From assembly GCA_027257055.1 (NCBI GenBank), contig JAPVLO010000074.1, forward strand, positions 496,001-560,000: DNA of 64,000 nt. Direction: 5' to 3'. Both the position numbers and the translations under genes were made by a program. This stretch comes from Cephalopachus bancanus. Taxonomy: Eukaryota; Chordata; Mammalia; Primates; Tarsiidae. Each line of letters begins with the position of its first letter. Within the stretch, counting starts at the first letter, position 1. Positions 26,373 to 37,620 of this stretch are shown piece by piece. Under the pieces are notes generated by a model that saw nothing but the letters and a program-made list of their open reading frames with translations, searched no databases and was not told where the DNA came from.

Positions 26373-26668
26373 AGGCCGGGCTCGGTGGCTCAGCCTGTAA
26401 TCCTGTGCTTTGGGAGGCCGAGGTGAGTGGATTGCCTGAGCCCACGGGTTCAAGAGCCACCTGGGCAACTTGGCAAGACCTTATCTCTACAATAAATCAA
26501 ATAAAATGAGGCGGGCGTGGTAGCGCGCGCCTGTAGTTCCAGCTACTTGGAAGGCTGAGGCGGAAGGATCACCAGAGCCCAGCAGGTCGAGGCTGCGGTG
26601 GCCTGGAGCGGTCACTGCGCTCCAGTCTGAGTGACTGAGTGAGACTCCAAGTCAAAAAAAAAAAAAAA
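26373..26668 (+). mobile_element. Alu dimer (sense), lineage-specific type
   Basis: Full dimer starting GCCGGGCTCGGTGGCTCAG, with an A-rich linker region (CAATAAATCAAATAAAATG), right monomer and a 15-A tail. The pol III A-box region reads GTGGCTCAGCCTG, one base short of the human-type sequence, and the B-box region GGTTCAAGAGCC is mutated. Short flanking repeats (AAAGTAG on both sides) are consistent with a target duplication. Confidence 0.95.
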
Positions 26669-27940
26669 GTAGACAATATTCAAGAATAGATGAATAAGGT
26701 AAGTAGAGACATGGAAACACTAAGAAATACTGGAAATAAGCACATTGTAACAAAAATGAAGTATACCTTTGATGAGTTCACTGGTAAACTGGACATATTA
26801 TAAAAAAGAATCTGTAAGCCTGCATGACAAAATTTTTAGTGGCCTTATTCACCATAACCACAGCCAAAGGTACTTTCAATTTTTTTTCTGAACTTCAAGG
26901 TCACTCTTCCACTTTCAATGTTCCTTATTGAAACACAGCCTGTGATGTTCATCCAAGTATGAATCTAAGCACACCCATGTACATTTCATTATGTATTATG
27001 GCTAAAAATATTCCATTGTTTATAAATGCCACATTTTACCCTGGGAGAACAGGGCCTCAGATCACTGCTGACATAATGGCTCCTGATTTCCGACCTTGGA
27101 AAAGTGATACTAAAAATGTGTATCTGAATCCTTTTGTGCAAAAGTCCTCAAAATTAACATTTCAAATTACATTAAGAAAGTTTCAAAAATCATAGCAATC
27201 TAAAACTTAAAATTGAAATTTTGAACCAACACAAATAAAACAAGATATTATAATGAGAAATGCATTTCTGGACACTTTGGGGATATTTTAGATTTCAAAA
27301 GGATGTTTTTAATTTTTCCAGAGGCCAAAAATCATGCTGAATTTTATCTATTAATATTAACAATTCTCTCACAGGAATACTGAGCATTTATTATTATTTA
27401 TCATTCTCAAAATTTGTTTCATTATTTATTTTCTTTCTGAATTGGAAATTTATCATCTCTAGGCAATAGAAAATCTTCTGCCTTAAAAAGAAAACCTATT
27501 AATTTTCCCAACTGATAATCACTCTGTCTTTATCCTATATATGTTAGCACAACATAACTTTCAATGAAAGACTCAAAGCACTCAAATACATCAAACACAC
27601 TCAAAACACATATAATAAGGTGGAACTAATCAAGAGGTAGCATGACTTTGATATGAATGTAGACTAAGAAGACTGAGATCTATGTTGAAAGCAAAGAGAA
27701 GGATATGATCAAAGCCTTCATCAAAGTCTTTTTAAACTTGGCAGTGTATGAATTGCCTGCATAGTAACCAAATACAGCAAAAATCTGCAGTCTGGAATAA
27801 ATGACAGATTCAAATGAAATATCTGCCAAAATCAAAACCTGGAGCAGGGTCTGCATTTCTCAGGGAGGCGAGTTCTACCTAGGTACAACTGAATGCATTT
27901 TAACAAGTGTTTCTGGCAATAATAAACTACAGCTTTTGAA
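26669..27940. other. Unclassified DNA
   Basis: No gene recognised. A short stretch near 27001-27035 resembles antisense L1 ('aatattccattgtttataaatgcc') but is too short to call. Confidence 0.4.
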
Positions 27941-27944
27941 GAGT

Positions 27945-28432
27945 GAGGGGTTTTACTACTTTTAATTTTTTGTATTTGTATAAATTTACTAGATATAAGG
28001 CCAATTTTGTTATATTCGTAGATTGCTTAATGGCCAAGTCAGGGCCTTTTGGGTATTCAACCTGACATACTTTGTGCTTATTATGTAATTGATCATTATC
28101 CAGTCCTTCCCACCCCCTCACTCTTCCAAGTCTCCGTTGCCTGTCATTCTGCTCTCTATGACCATGTGTACACATTATTTAGCTCCCACTTATGAATGAG
28201 ATCATGCAATGTCCGTCTTTGTCTGACTTTTTCACTTAAGATAATGACCTCCAATTCCATCCATGTTGCTGCAAAAGATACAATTTCATTTTTTTTTTTA
28301 ACGACTAAAAAAAAGAATCCCATTGTGTATAAATGTCACATTTTTTCTGTTCAGTCATTCATTGCTGGGCGCTTAGGTTGATTCCATATCTTTACTGTTG
28401 TGACTAGTGCTACAATAAATACAAGTCCAGGT
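27945..28432 (-). mobile_element. L1 3' UTR and ORF2 end (antisense), L1MA-like
   Basis: Antisense landmarks in order: CCACCCCCTCACTCTTCC, CATGTGTACACATTATTTAG, CTCCCACTTATGAATGAG, CCATCCATGTTGCTGC, CCCATTGTGTATAAATG, GTGCTACAATAAATAC. This is about 0.5 kb of an old L1 3' end with its 5' part missing. Confidence 0.85.
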
Positions 28433-28564
28433 AACTTTTTAGATTTTTTGCTATTGACTGATTAACTGATGGTAATATCCAGAGTCTTGAGAAATGCATA
28501 TTTTAACTGAATTACCTATATTTTGTCTTTGAAATATTTCTTGATTCTGTGAGAGCTTAAAACA

Positions 28565-28717
28565 GATTTATCTTTTATAATAATGTGTTTATTATAGTTA
28601 TGGGGTACAAGTGAGGATTTACTACTTAAGTAGACTGCATGCAGGTGATGTTTGAGGTTCTAGCTGGCCCTCACTCCCTCTGGCAGTAGACCAAGTACCC
28701 ATTGTGTTATCACATCC
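28565..28717 (-). mobile_element. L1 3' UTR (antisense), 3' part of a 5'-inverted L1
   Basis: Antisense 3' UTR in the young local lineage: TATGGGGTACAAGTGAGG, then AGCTGGCCCTCACTCCC. It abuts a sense ORF2 piece at 28718, so the copy looks like a minus-strand L1 with an inverted 5' segment. Confidence 0.75.
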
Positions 28718-28960
28718 AACATACACATGAAAAAATGCTCAGCCTCACTAATGATCAGAGAAATGCAAATCAAAACTACAATGAGTTACCACCTAACTCC
28801 TGTAAGTATGACCATCATTAATAAGTCAAAAAACAGCAGGTGCTGGCACAGCTGTGGAACAAAAGGAATGCTTACATTTCTAAGACAAAATGGAAGTGAG
28901 TTCAACCTCTATGGAAATCGGTGTGGGGATTTCTAAAAGAACTAAAACAGATGGTCTCTA
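28718..28960 (+). mobile_element. L1 ORF2 C-terminal piece (sense), inverted 5' segment
   Basis: CACTAATGATCAGAGAAATG, then AAGTCAAAAAACAGCAGGTG and TTTCTAAAAGAACTAAAACAG are the sense sequence near the 3' end of L1 ORF2. Its orientation is opposite to the adjoining 3' UTR, consistent with twin priming plus an internal deletion. Confidence 0.8.
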
Positions 28961-29789
28961 GATAATTTTAATAATAAAAATAAGAGTATTATCCTACATA
29001 TAAACCTCAAACATGTTGTATCCTTGTTATTATATATGCAGCTTTTTACAACACTGATAATAAAACTTTTAGAGAATTCACATGGAAGCAAAAACAGATC
29101 ATTTGTTTTTTTGCAAATTCCGATTACTGCAAATTGATGTGTATATTCTAAGACCCGTTGAAGGCTTATCCATGACACCCAAAGAGAATTTCAGTTCTCA
29201 TAGGTAAGAGAAGAAAGGCATTGTGGGTCCAACACATTGCCTAGTTATTGGGCTACTCTTGGAATTACTGTCCACTTTAAATAATTTTAATCTTTCCCTT
29301 CCTTTCTCAATTTCCATAGGCCATCGGGACTAGCCACTTTCAGTCCAGCTTTTGTGATGTCATTCCTCTGATATCATTCTAACATAGCATCCTGCAAATT
29401 AGACTTAGTATTCTGAAGCATTGGAATGGGATCTTATTATCAGTCACTGAGTCATACTATCCGAAACTTTTACTGTCACGCATATATCATAATGAAGGCA
29501 CAAGTAACAGTGTTCAGAATCTAGGAAACTGTTCATGGGAATCTGAGGTAGTCCTATGAACATTCCTAGGTAAAATCACAAGTGTTGTTATAAATAAACC
29601 AGTCATAATCTGCTGTTGTGAATATGTCATTCACTCATCACCTTTTCTGCCTCTGCATTTTCCAGTTCATTTTGCCCAAAGTATGATTTTCCACAGAGTC
29701 TATGCAGTTCTAGTCCTATTGTCTTTCTGACTTAACAAGGATAGGATTATGGCAATAACTGTCTTTTCCTGACTATCGCCTGTGCTCTT
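28961..29789. other. Unclassified AT-rich DNA
   Basis: No gene or named repeat seen over about 0.8 kb. Confidence 0.4.
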
Positions 29790-29797
29790 GAAATTGT

Positions 29798-30060
29798 AGA
29801 GGCCGAGGTGAGTGGATTGCCTGAGCCCGCAGGTTTGAGACCCGCCTGGGCAACTTGGCAAGACCTCATCTCTACAATAAATCCAAAAAAAAAAAAAAAA
29901 AATCAGCTGGGCTTGGTAGCGCACGCCTGTAATTCCGGCTACTCAGAAGGCTGAGGTAGAAGGATCGCCGGAGCCCAGCAGGTCAAGGCTGTGGTGGCCG
30001 GGAGCGGCCACTGCACTCCAGTCTGGGTGACAGAGTGAGACTCCAACTCAAAAAAAAAAA
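29798..30060 (+). mobile_element. Alu (sense), 5'-truncated, with target-site duplication
   Basis: Starts at AGAGGCCGAGGTGAGTGGAT, missing about 40 bp of the left-monomer head and hence the A-box. The rest of the dimer and an A-tail follow. A direct repeat GAAATTGT lies at 29790-29797 and 30061-30068, marking an L1-type 5'-truncated insertion. The middle linker carries an expanded run of about 18 A. Confidence 0.95.
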
Positions 30061-30068
30061 GAAATTGT

Positions 30069-31396
30069 GGTCCTTATGTGATAAATTGTGACCATGCCAA
30101 AGAGAGCCAGAAAGAAGTCTTGCCCTCCTTATCTTTTTCTGAATTCTCTTCCCTATTATGACTGGTCACATGCTGGAACCATATTAAATGTTGTTGTTGT
30201 TTTTCCAGATCTCAGTGTTCACCAAATTTATTTGTCAGTTTCTTCTTCTAGAGCCAGAGCCTAATATCATAGCATTGTAAAATTCCCAAAGCCTTTTTCA
30301 TACAAATATACATTTTCTTTACAAAATAGAAGAACTATTTCCTAAATTAGTTTGCTTTTAACATACATAGATATAAACACAACCTTTTTGGTGTGTTTTT
30401 ATTTTTAAAGATTTCAAAAGTATAATCACGTATGTATTTGTTTCAAATACACACTTATCACCATGGTAATACTATGGCAACATCTTATCTGATTATTATT
30501 TGATCAGGTTAATTTTTTGTTTTTTACAGCTCTTGTACAATGATACAAAACTATTGACAAAAGGAATTTGACATTTTATCTTTGCATGTAAAAAATGTTC
30601 CCCGATTACATTCATTTCTCAGTATCCTACTCAGGACCATGAGAAAATCAGATTTTACAGTGGGAAAGAGAAAATGGACAACTTGGAATTCTCCAAGAAA
30701 GTCAAATCTCTCACCTCCAGATCACGTTCAGAATCACTTTCTCATGTGCAAACTAGAACCTTCTTAACTTTCCACATGCTGTATTTTCAACATTTGAAAG
30801 TCATGTTATTTTTCCTAACACCATTTTCTTGATTCCTACAGTGATTAGGACAACAGAGGAAACTTAAAACAATCTCAATTAAACTTTTGTCAATGTCACC
30901 TTTGTCTCCATCAGACATTATGCAACAAACGTCACAGAACTTCTTTCCCACCTATGTGCTAAAAACACAAGCTAAATTCTGTCATTGTTTTCTCCTGAAA
31001 TGTTTGGCAGTTTTGCTTCTTCTTTTTTTTTTTTTTTTGTCCCAATCCCATCTGTCTGTTTACAGCTGCTTGGTTGCTTTTGTCTTCATAGTTTAGCTTT
31101 CACAATCAATAATTAAAAGTTTTTGTTGTTGGTACATAAAAATTTCCCAAGCCCCAAATTCGAGTGCTCTTTTCTTCCTTTCTGCCCCAGCTTCAGGTAT
31201 TCATTCTTAGGATAATATCAAATGGATAAAACACTGAGAATTTTTAACATTAGTATTTTTAAAATTAATTTAAATATATAAATCCATTTACATATGTGTG
31301 TGTGCAAAAGCATTAGGTTTGCACATTTTAAAACATAAGCCTCTATGCTACCTTCAAATTTCTTTGAAGAATAACATGCATTAGAAATAAAAGTAC
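30069..31396. other. AT-rich DNA, no gene recognised
   Basis: About 1.3 kb. A poly(T) tract is at about 31022-31038. Short frames carry no recognisable domain. Confidence 0.4.
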
Positions 31397-31397
31397 A

Positions 31398-31690
31398 CGG
31401 CTGGGCTTTGTGGCTCAACCTGTAATCCCAGCAATTTGGGAGGCTGAGACAAGAGGATTGCCTGAGTCCGTGGGTTCAAGACCAGCCTGGGAAACTTGGT
31501 GAGACCTCGTCTGTACAATAAAAATAAAAAAATTAGACGAGTGTGGAAATGGTCACCTATAGTTCCAGCTACTTGGAAGGCTGAGGTGGAAGGATTGCTG
31601 GAGTCCACCAGGTCGACGCTGGGGTGGCCATGAGCATGCCATTGCACTCCAGCCTGGGCAGAGTGAGACTCCAACTCAAAAAAAAAAAAG
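31398..31690 (+). mobile_element. Alu dimer (sense), older copy
   Basis: Begins GGCTGGGCTTTGTGGCTCAA and runs through both monomers (linker AATAAAAATAAAAAAATTAG) to an A-rich tail. It has more substitutions than the copies at 36305 or 47880, and the right monomer has CACTCCAGCCTGGGCAGAG, closer to the ancestral Alu, so it is an older insertion. Confidence 0.93.
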
Positions 31691-31809
31691 AAGAAAAAGA
31701 AAAGTGTGCAGATATTATTCATGAAAATAATTATGAGTCAAGTTATAAAGAGATTGTGACATTTGTTCAGTTGATTTCTAAATGATTCCAATATCAAAAA
31801 CTTGACCAT

Positions 31810-31945
31810 TGTTTCACTAGACTCTGGTGTGGCCATGTGCTCTTTGAGCTGTGGCTACTGCCATGTTTCCTAATCTCTGGAAAGGTGAATCTCTCTCTCT
31901 CACTTACTTTCTGAATAAACTATATCTCTAATCTAACTTCTGTGC
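31810..31945 (+). repeat. Possible LTR 3'-end fragment
   Basis: The order CTCTCTCTCTCACTTAC, TTCTGAATAAACTATATCTC, TAACTTCTGTGCAATTC resembles the polyadenylation-signal and U5 region of many retroviral LTRs. The match is short and no boundaries or duplications were found. Confidence 0.3.
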
Positions 31946-34900
31946 AATTCTTCACATCTTTCAAAAAGATTATATTTTCTAATATAAAAAAACATTATGG
32001 GCATATACACAGCATTTAAGTTTATTATTTATCGGAAAATTATTCCTCTTGAAAGGGCCAAAATGAAGTGGTAGATAAACTAATGTCTTACAATTTTAAA
32101 TATGAGAAAGGAAGCATAGAGACACAAAAATGTATATGCATATTAATGAATATAATTACCTCCTGAAATCTACATTATCTTTAGAACAGCAGGTGTGGAT
32201 GAAAAGAGGTATGGAATTTGTCTATTTAAATTCCAATTCACAATTAAACGTGAAAGACAAAACTACTCGGAATACCTTAAAATATGTCTGGATAAAAATA
32301 AATGATTGGAAGCTTATGAATGCGTATATGAACAATGAGTACATATTTGGTTTGGAATTTTAAATCCTTTTTTTGGGAGGGGAAGTTGCTATTTTAATTG
32401 CAAAGTCTAAATGCCTTGAGATATAATACCAGAGGCGATCTGTTACATTGAGTGATTTAGGGACTCTATATGAGGCATATTGAGGGAGTAGTTGCAATCA
32501 AAAGTGAAAAGGAAAAAATAGTTCTAAGCAAAACTATAACAAAAATAACAATTAGCTGTAACTGTAACTACATGGGTTGACCAGAAAGTCAGAGCAAATC
32601 CCGATCCCTATGTCACCAACCTACTATACTACCCACAGACTTCTCTGGGTGAATTGCCTAAATCACCGGCCCACACAACTGCTGGTCAATTCCTGGTGCT
32701 TGTGAAAAGCTAACGTGGCGAGGTGACTCCAAAAGTCTCATCACCACAGGATCTGCTGATAGAAAATTGCCTCCATCAAAAGTCTCAAAGTTAGGACTGA
32801 CTGGATTTGCACCAAGATAAACTCCCCAAATGTAGTTCCTTTTTTATATCAGAGTATAGCAAGATGGATTTCACAGGTGGACAGAGGTTTTCTTGTAATC
32901 AAATATAGCTGAAGTTAAGCTGTTTCCAAAATTTTCTAGAATTAGTTGCATTGCTGTACCTGTTCATATCTATAAGATTCAGCATTATTGTTATGAAATG
33001 GTCTTATTATTTCATTTAATTCATTACAAATGATACTGAAGATTAAAATAAGCTTAAATGAGTTGTGCAATACACTGGGATCACTGAGCTAAATTTTACC
33101 TTGTTTGATTGATACTCTGCTAAGGTAGAATCCTCTATTTTGATGCTATTTAATACAAATTACTCTATACTGCACATTACATTTGAAAAAGTGGCCTGCC
33201 ACAAATTAAAAAAGAAGATCTTTTAAAAATATAAACATATCTAGGGATATACATTTAACTTTGATTTTATACAAGGATGAGAGCATTTCAAACGTTATTC
33301 AGCTGACAGGGTTGAGTACACTCAGATGGGAATAGTTGGCCAAACTTTTGTTATTCGTATTGTGACATCTCCTGAGCACAGCAATAAAGAAAGTGACTTT
33401 AATAGATATTTACATCCATATATAGCCAGTAGCTTTCTGCCAACTATATTTTGTCATTAGTTTTCTAAATACTGCATGTTTACATTTTTGTTTTCTCAGC
33501 CATTCTAAAATGCTCATCCCTCTGAAAGCTGCCAAATGTTGAAGGTCTTTTGTGTATTTCACAACAAATCAGATTTAATATCACCAGTAAACAATGCAGA
33601 CAATGTTACCCTTAATGAAGCATGTCAGTGATATTTTCAAAGTGGCAATAAAAACATTCATTTAAATTTATAAATGTAGGATTCTTAAAAATTTATGGGA
33701 AAAAATAACTTGTTAAAAGTCTGCTTGAAAGTAAAAAATAAAATAATTAGAATTCAGCCTCAAAATACTTGCTCAGAATAATGCTCATAGGTATCTGGAG
33801 GTTTTCTGGAAATCAAAGCTATAAATTGAATGTTCTTTTACAGCTCATTATTATAAATAAATAATGGCTTTTTTTTTTCTTAATGTCAAAAGCCAGAGCA
33901 ACTAAAGCTTGGTCCTTGCTTGACAAACATTTCTGTCAGCATGCAAGACCAAGGTCAACTGTTTTGGGCCAGGCTAGAGAGGACACTGGTGCTGGGTTGG
34001 ATACACAGGCATGACTGCCGAGCAATTCCCATTCCAGATGTAGGGGTCACCATGCCAGCCAATCCTGCAATTCAGGCTGTCAAAAAGCATTAGAGCAAAT
34101 GTATTTGCAACAATAAAAATGGCATAAAATAAGACCTTGGAACCAAAGTTGAGAAGAAGAGGAAAAAAATTAATGTTGTTATCTCAAAACCTAATGTTTT
34201 CAGGGAGAATAAAAAGGGCAAAAATAACACATTTTTGGCTCTAAGTGGCTAAGCAATATGTCAAAGTACTCAGGAGTGTGTTTTAGGATCAACACTTGCC
34301 TAAGTACTTGCCTATTATCTTTCAAACAGCATCTAATGTGGTTCCTTTGTTTGTTTTTCTTCCTATTGACCTAATTTACGGCTTGTGGGAGCCATTGATT
34401 TAACTGAAAATTCAGTAATTTAATCCAGTCGCATAAGAGAGAGTACACACTAGAAAATGGGAAGGATCATATTGCCTAGAAGGCAGTAGATTACCCCTGA
34501 AAGTTTTTCATTTTTCTGTTGGAAGGTGGGGGCAGTGCTAGTCATTATCTGAGAGCAATTGGTTTCTCTCCTGAATTCCAATCTTGAAGTATGCATTCAT
34601 CTGTAATAATATAAATATTCATGGTCGGTATTGGTGACTCATTTGATATTTTCAGTGTCTTTTTGTTTGCTTCAATATACAAATGTTGTTTTGAGCTTAA
34701 TACATTCCCAATAGATCAATAAGAAAAAATTTACATGTCAAGAAGACTTGAGTTTTAAAACAAATTTATTCGAAGGATTCCTATTAAGTTGAACTTCATG
34801 CAAAAGATTTAGAACTAGGCAGTGATATTGTTTGTCTTTAAATTCAGTCTTTGGTGCCTTACAAAGGCAATGAATTGTACTCTGTACATTTTATTAAATG

Positions 34901-35055
34901 GGAATGATTTGAATTAGCTGACGCTATCAGGATGAAGCAGTTAAAATTTCTAATTGCCTTGATTTCAAGTGAAAGTACAGATCAAATTATCTTTCCTAGA
35001 TCTGTTGTCAAAATGGACTAGTGCCCCGAATAACACTATGAAAACCATACTACAA
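31946..35055. other. Long stretch without recognised young repeats
   Basis: About 3.1 kb. A distinct, less AT-rich block at 32540-32830 is unclassified. The sequence at 33270-34830 looks unique and could include conserved noncoding elements, which I cannot test here. The open frames are short and have no recognisable domain. Confidence 0.4.
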
Positions 35056-35098
35056 GCTGGGCTCTGTGGCTCAGCCTGTAGTCCCGCCCCTTTGGGAG
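35056..35098 (+). mobile_element. Alu 5' head only (about 43 bp)
   Basis: GCTGGGCTCTGTGGCTCAGC through CCTTTGGGAGG is the first 43 bp of the local Alu type. It stops abruptly and runs into unrelated sequence, then L1 at about 35266. It may be the 5' end of a chimeric retrotransposed RNA. Confidence 0.75.
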
Positions 35099-35265
35099 GA
35101 GAGCCCTGGACACTTCCTCCTGCATACCCACTCAGTCATGGCACTCACACACCCACTTGCTCACAGACAGGTACACACAATTTTCCATACACTCCCTCAC
35201 TCACACTGGGACTCGCATAGGCTGACTGGTTCTGCTATTATCTTCCTCCCTTCCTAAACATCCAG
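35099..35265. other. Unidentified CA-rich insert between Alu head and L1
   Basis: About 165 bp rich in CACAC and CACTC triplets (CACTCACACACCCACTTGCT). It is not Alu and not L1 that I recognise. It may be part of a chimeric transcript or pre-existing DNA. Confidence 0.4.
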
Positions 35266-36125
35266 GATCTACAAGGAATTCAAATGTGCCAAAAGGAAAC
35301 TAATAGCCCAATTAAAAAGTGGGCAAAAGACATAATAGACACTTCTTAAAAGAAGATATACAGGTGCCAACAGACACATGAAAAAGTGCTCAGCCTCACT
35401 AATCATCAGAGAAATGCAAATCAAAACCACATTAAGATACCACCTAACCCCATAAGAATGACCATCATTAATAAAACAAACAACAACAGATGCTGGTAAG
35501 GATGTGGAGGAAAGGGCACACTTCTAGGCTCGTGGCAATGCAAACTGCTTCAATCTCTATGGAAAACACTGTGGCAATTTCTAAAAAAAACTAGAAGTTG
35601 ACCTTCCATATGTCCCAGCAACCCCCCTGCTGGGAATATACCCGGAGGAATTCAAATCATTCTACAAAAAAGATACCTGCACATTCATGCTTACTGCAGC
35701 ACTACTCACAACAGCAAAAGCATGGAACCAACTGTGTTGCCCATTGAAACTGACCTGGATTAAAAAATGTGGTACATATGCACAATGAAATATTAACACA
35801 GTCATAAGGGACAAAATTATGGACTTTGCAGCAACTTGGGTGGGTTTGGAGTCTATAATACTCAGTGATCTATCACGGAAACAAAGAAAGAGTACCACAT
35901 GTTCTCACTTATAAGTAAAACCTGAACATTTACCATACTGTAAGAAAGGGATTGGCAGTAGCGGGATACTGCTGGGTTGGGAGGGGGGATGTAGCTTCAA
36001 TAGGGTACCTGATATCAAACCAATCAAAGTGAGGACCAAAGCGAGGCCCAAACTTTACGTGTATGATATCCACTTGTATATCTAATCCTGAATTGTACCC
36101 CACATCTTTCAAATTAAGAATTTAA
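35266..36125 (+). mobile_element. L1 ORF2 C-terminal part and 3' UTR (sense)
   Basis: Collinear sense L1: AAAGTGGGCAAAAGACATAA, CTCACTAATCATCAGAGAAATG, ACAACAACAGATGCTGG, CCCTGCTGGGAATATACCC, CTGCAGCACTACTCACAACAGC, then 3' UTR to TTGTACCCCACATCTTTC. It covers roughly the last 0.9 kb. The ORF2 C-terminus is broken by stops. The same 3' lineage occurs at 2231, 11405 and 62975. Confidence 0.92.
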
Positions 36126-36304
36126 CAAAAACTGAGCAATGGAAAAACAGTTTTGATAGGTGTACTTCATCAAATGGAGTGTATTTTGACTGAAGTTTAA
36201 AATGCAACAATAAATACACTATTTTTTAATAAATAAATTCTGAGTTCTAGGGGGTCCCCTGTCATAAGTTATATAGGTGTGTGAACATTAAATCTCTTGA
36301 TTTA

Positions 36305-36590
36305 GCCGGGCTCGGTGGCTCAGCCTGTAATCCCGTGCCTTTGGGAGGCTGAGGTGAGTGGATTGCCTGAGCCTGCAGGTTCGAGACCTGCTTGGGCAGC
36401 GAGACCTCATCTCTACAATAAATCAAAAAATCAGCTGGGCGTGGTAGCGCATGCCTGTAATTCCGGCTACTCAGAAGGCTGAGGCGGAAGGATCGCCGGA
36501 GCCCAGCAGGTCGAGGCTGCGGTGGCCGGGAGCGGCCTCTGCACTCCAGTCTGGGCGACAGAGTGAGACTCCATCTCAAAAAAAACAAAA
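36305..36590 (+). mobile_element. Alu dimer (sense) with perfect 11-bp target duplication
   Basis: Full-length dimer from GCCGGGCTCGGTGGC to a short A-rich tail. A perfect direct repeat CTCTTGATTTA flanks it at 36294-36304 and 36591-36601. The left monomer lacks the 'aactt' segment after GGGCA (it reads GGGCAGCGAGACC), shared with the copy at 47880. The two therefore belong to one subfamily, distinct from those at 26373 and 29798, which keep GGGCAACTTGGC. Confidence 0.97.
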
Positions 36591-36772
36591 CTCTTGATTT
36601 AATGTTTGAGCATATTTCATGCAAATAATTCATATAATTGCTGCTTATTTTGATAAATATGTATTTTCAAATCATCTTATTTTGCTCTAGTAATTACTAT
36701 ATTTTAAATACCATTCATCATATGTAAAATTTATCAAAGGATACGTATGCAAATATTTTGATACAGGTGACC

Positions 36773-37012
36773 CTTGAACTATATGTGTTTGAATTGTGGG
36801 CATCCACTAATACATAGATTTTTTTCAATAAATAAAGTCAACTTTTCTTATAGTCAGTCACTTTCTGCATTCTCAACAAAAGGCCTATCAGCAATATCAT
36901 ATTTCCAGGAAATAAAGTCCCTATATACACAGGGCTCACTTTTTGTATCCTAGGTTCAACAGAAACAACTGCAGAACTTGAATATGAATGGATTTTAGAA
37001 TCTGTGCGGAGA
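36773..37012 (+). mobile_element. Tigger/MER-type DNA transposon fragment
   Basis: The left end GGTGACCCTTGAACTATATG, then TTTTTTTCAATAAATAAAGT is the remembered terminal sequence of Tigger2/MER8-type pogo elements. The right part CAACTGCAGAACTTGAATATG and GGATTTTAGAATCTGTGCGG resembles the other terminus. About 240 bp with no transposase, so non-autonomous or deleted. Confidence 0.65.
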
Positions 37013-37429
37013 AAGTGAAACCAATTTTCTGAAGATAATGAGTAACTTAACTTTCAATAATTTTCATTTTCTTCTTTATGTATTGTCAATTCCCAATAAT
37101 CTATTTTTTACTGCATTCTGTAAACATAAAAATGCATGGGTAAATGTAGCAATTATACCAAAGGAATCTTTTGTCCAACTAGTGAACATTAATCTCTTGC
37201 ATGTGGATGGCAGGTTTTAAAATTTTTTAGTTGACAGAAAAACATTAAAGGCACATACACTTGAAAGAGTTAAAGTCCTGTTAACATGCTGCTGATAAAG
37301 ATTTAACACAGTTCAAATATCCTTATAGTGAACTGTCAATACTTGTTGATAAACATTTTTGAAGTCAAATTTGAAAAATTAAATGAAGTAGAGACTGAGA
37401 AATGCAAAGTATTAAACATGAGTGAGAAT
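37013..37429. other. AT-rich DNA
   Basis: Nothing recognised. Confidence 0.4.
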
Positions 37430-37620
37430 GGAGTTTATTCATTTATTCACTTACTCAGCAAAAGTTTATATAGGTCTCACTCCACCACACATTGATATCC
37501 GCGCAGGGATATTATTGTGTAAGACAACAGTCAAGCTACTCCCACAAAGATGTTTAGTCTAGCGGGGAATAACAAAGAATATCTATAAAAGCATGTAAAG
37601 GAAATAAATGTCTGAACAAA
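37430..37620 (-). repeat. Ancient LINE-like remnant (L2-type, antisense)
   Basis: TTTATTCATTTATTCACTTACTCAGCAAAAG, then TTTAGTCTAGCGGGGAATAAC and AGGAAATAAATGTCTG mirror the old 'ttcattcattcaacaaatatt ... tctagtggggga ... aataaacaaat' repeat. Short and diverged. Confidence 0.4.

Noticed and set aside
26388..26470. Functional 7SL RNA or tRNA-like pol III gene
   Set aside because: The sequence is a dimeric Alu with A-tail. The B-box is altered, and the 7SL S domain is absent.
32580..32660. Nuclear insert of mitochondrial DNA
   Set aside because: The ACCAACCTACTATACTACCC text looked mitochondrial at first, but neighbouring sequence does not continue in any mitochondrial gene I recognise.
36262..36633. 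123-codon minus-strand frame across the Alu at 36305
   Set aside because: Chance open frame of antisense Alu, as with the similar one at 47872-48183.
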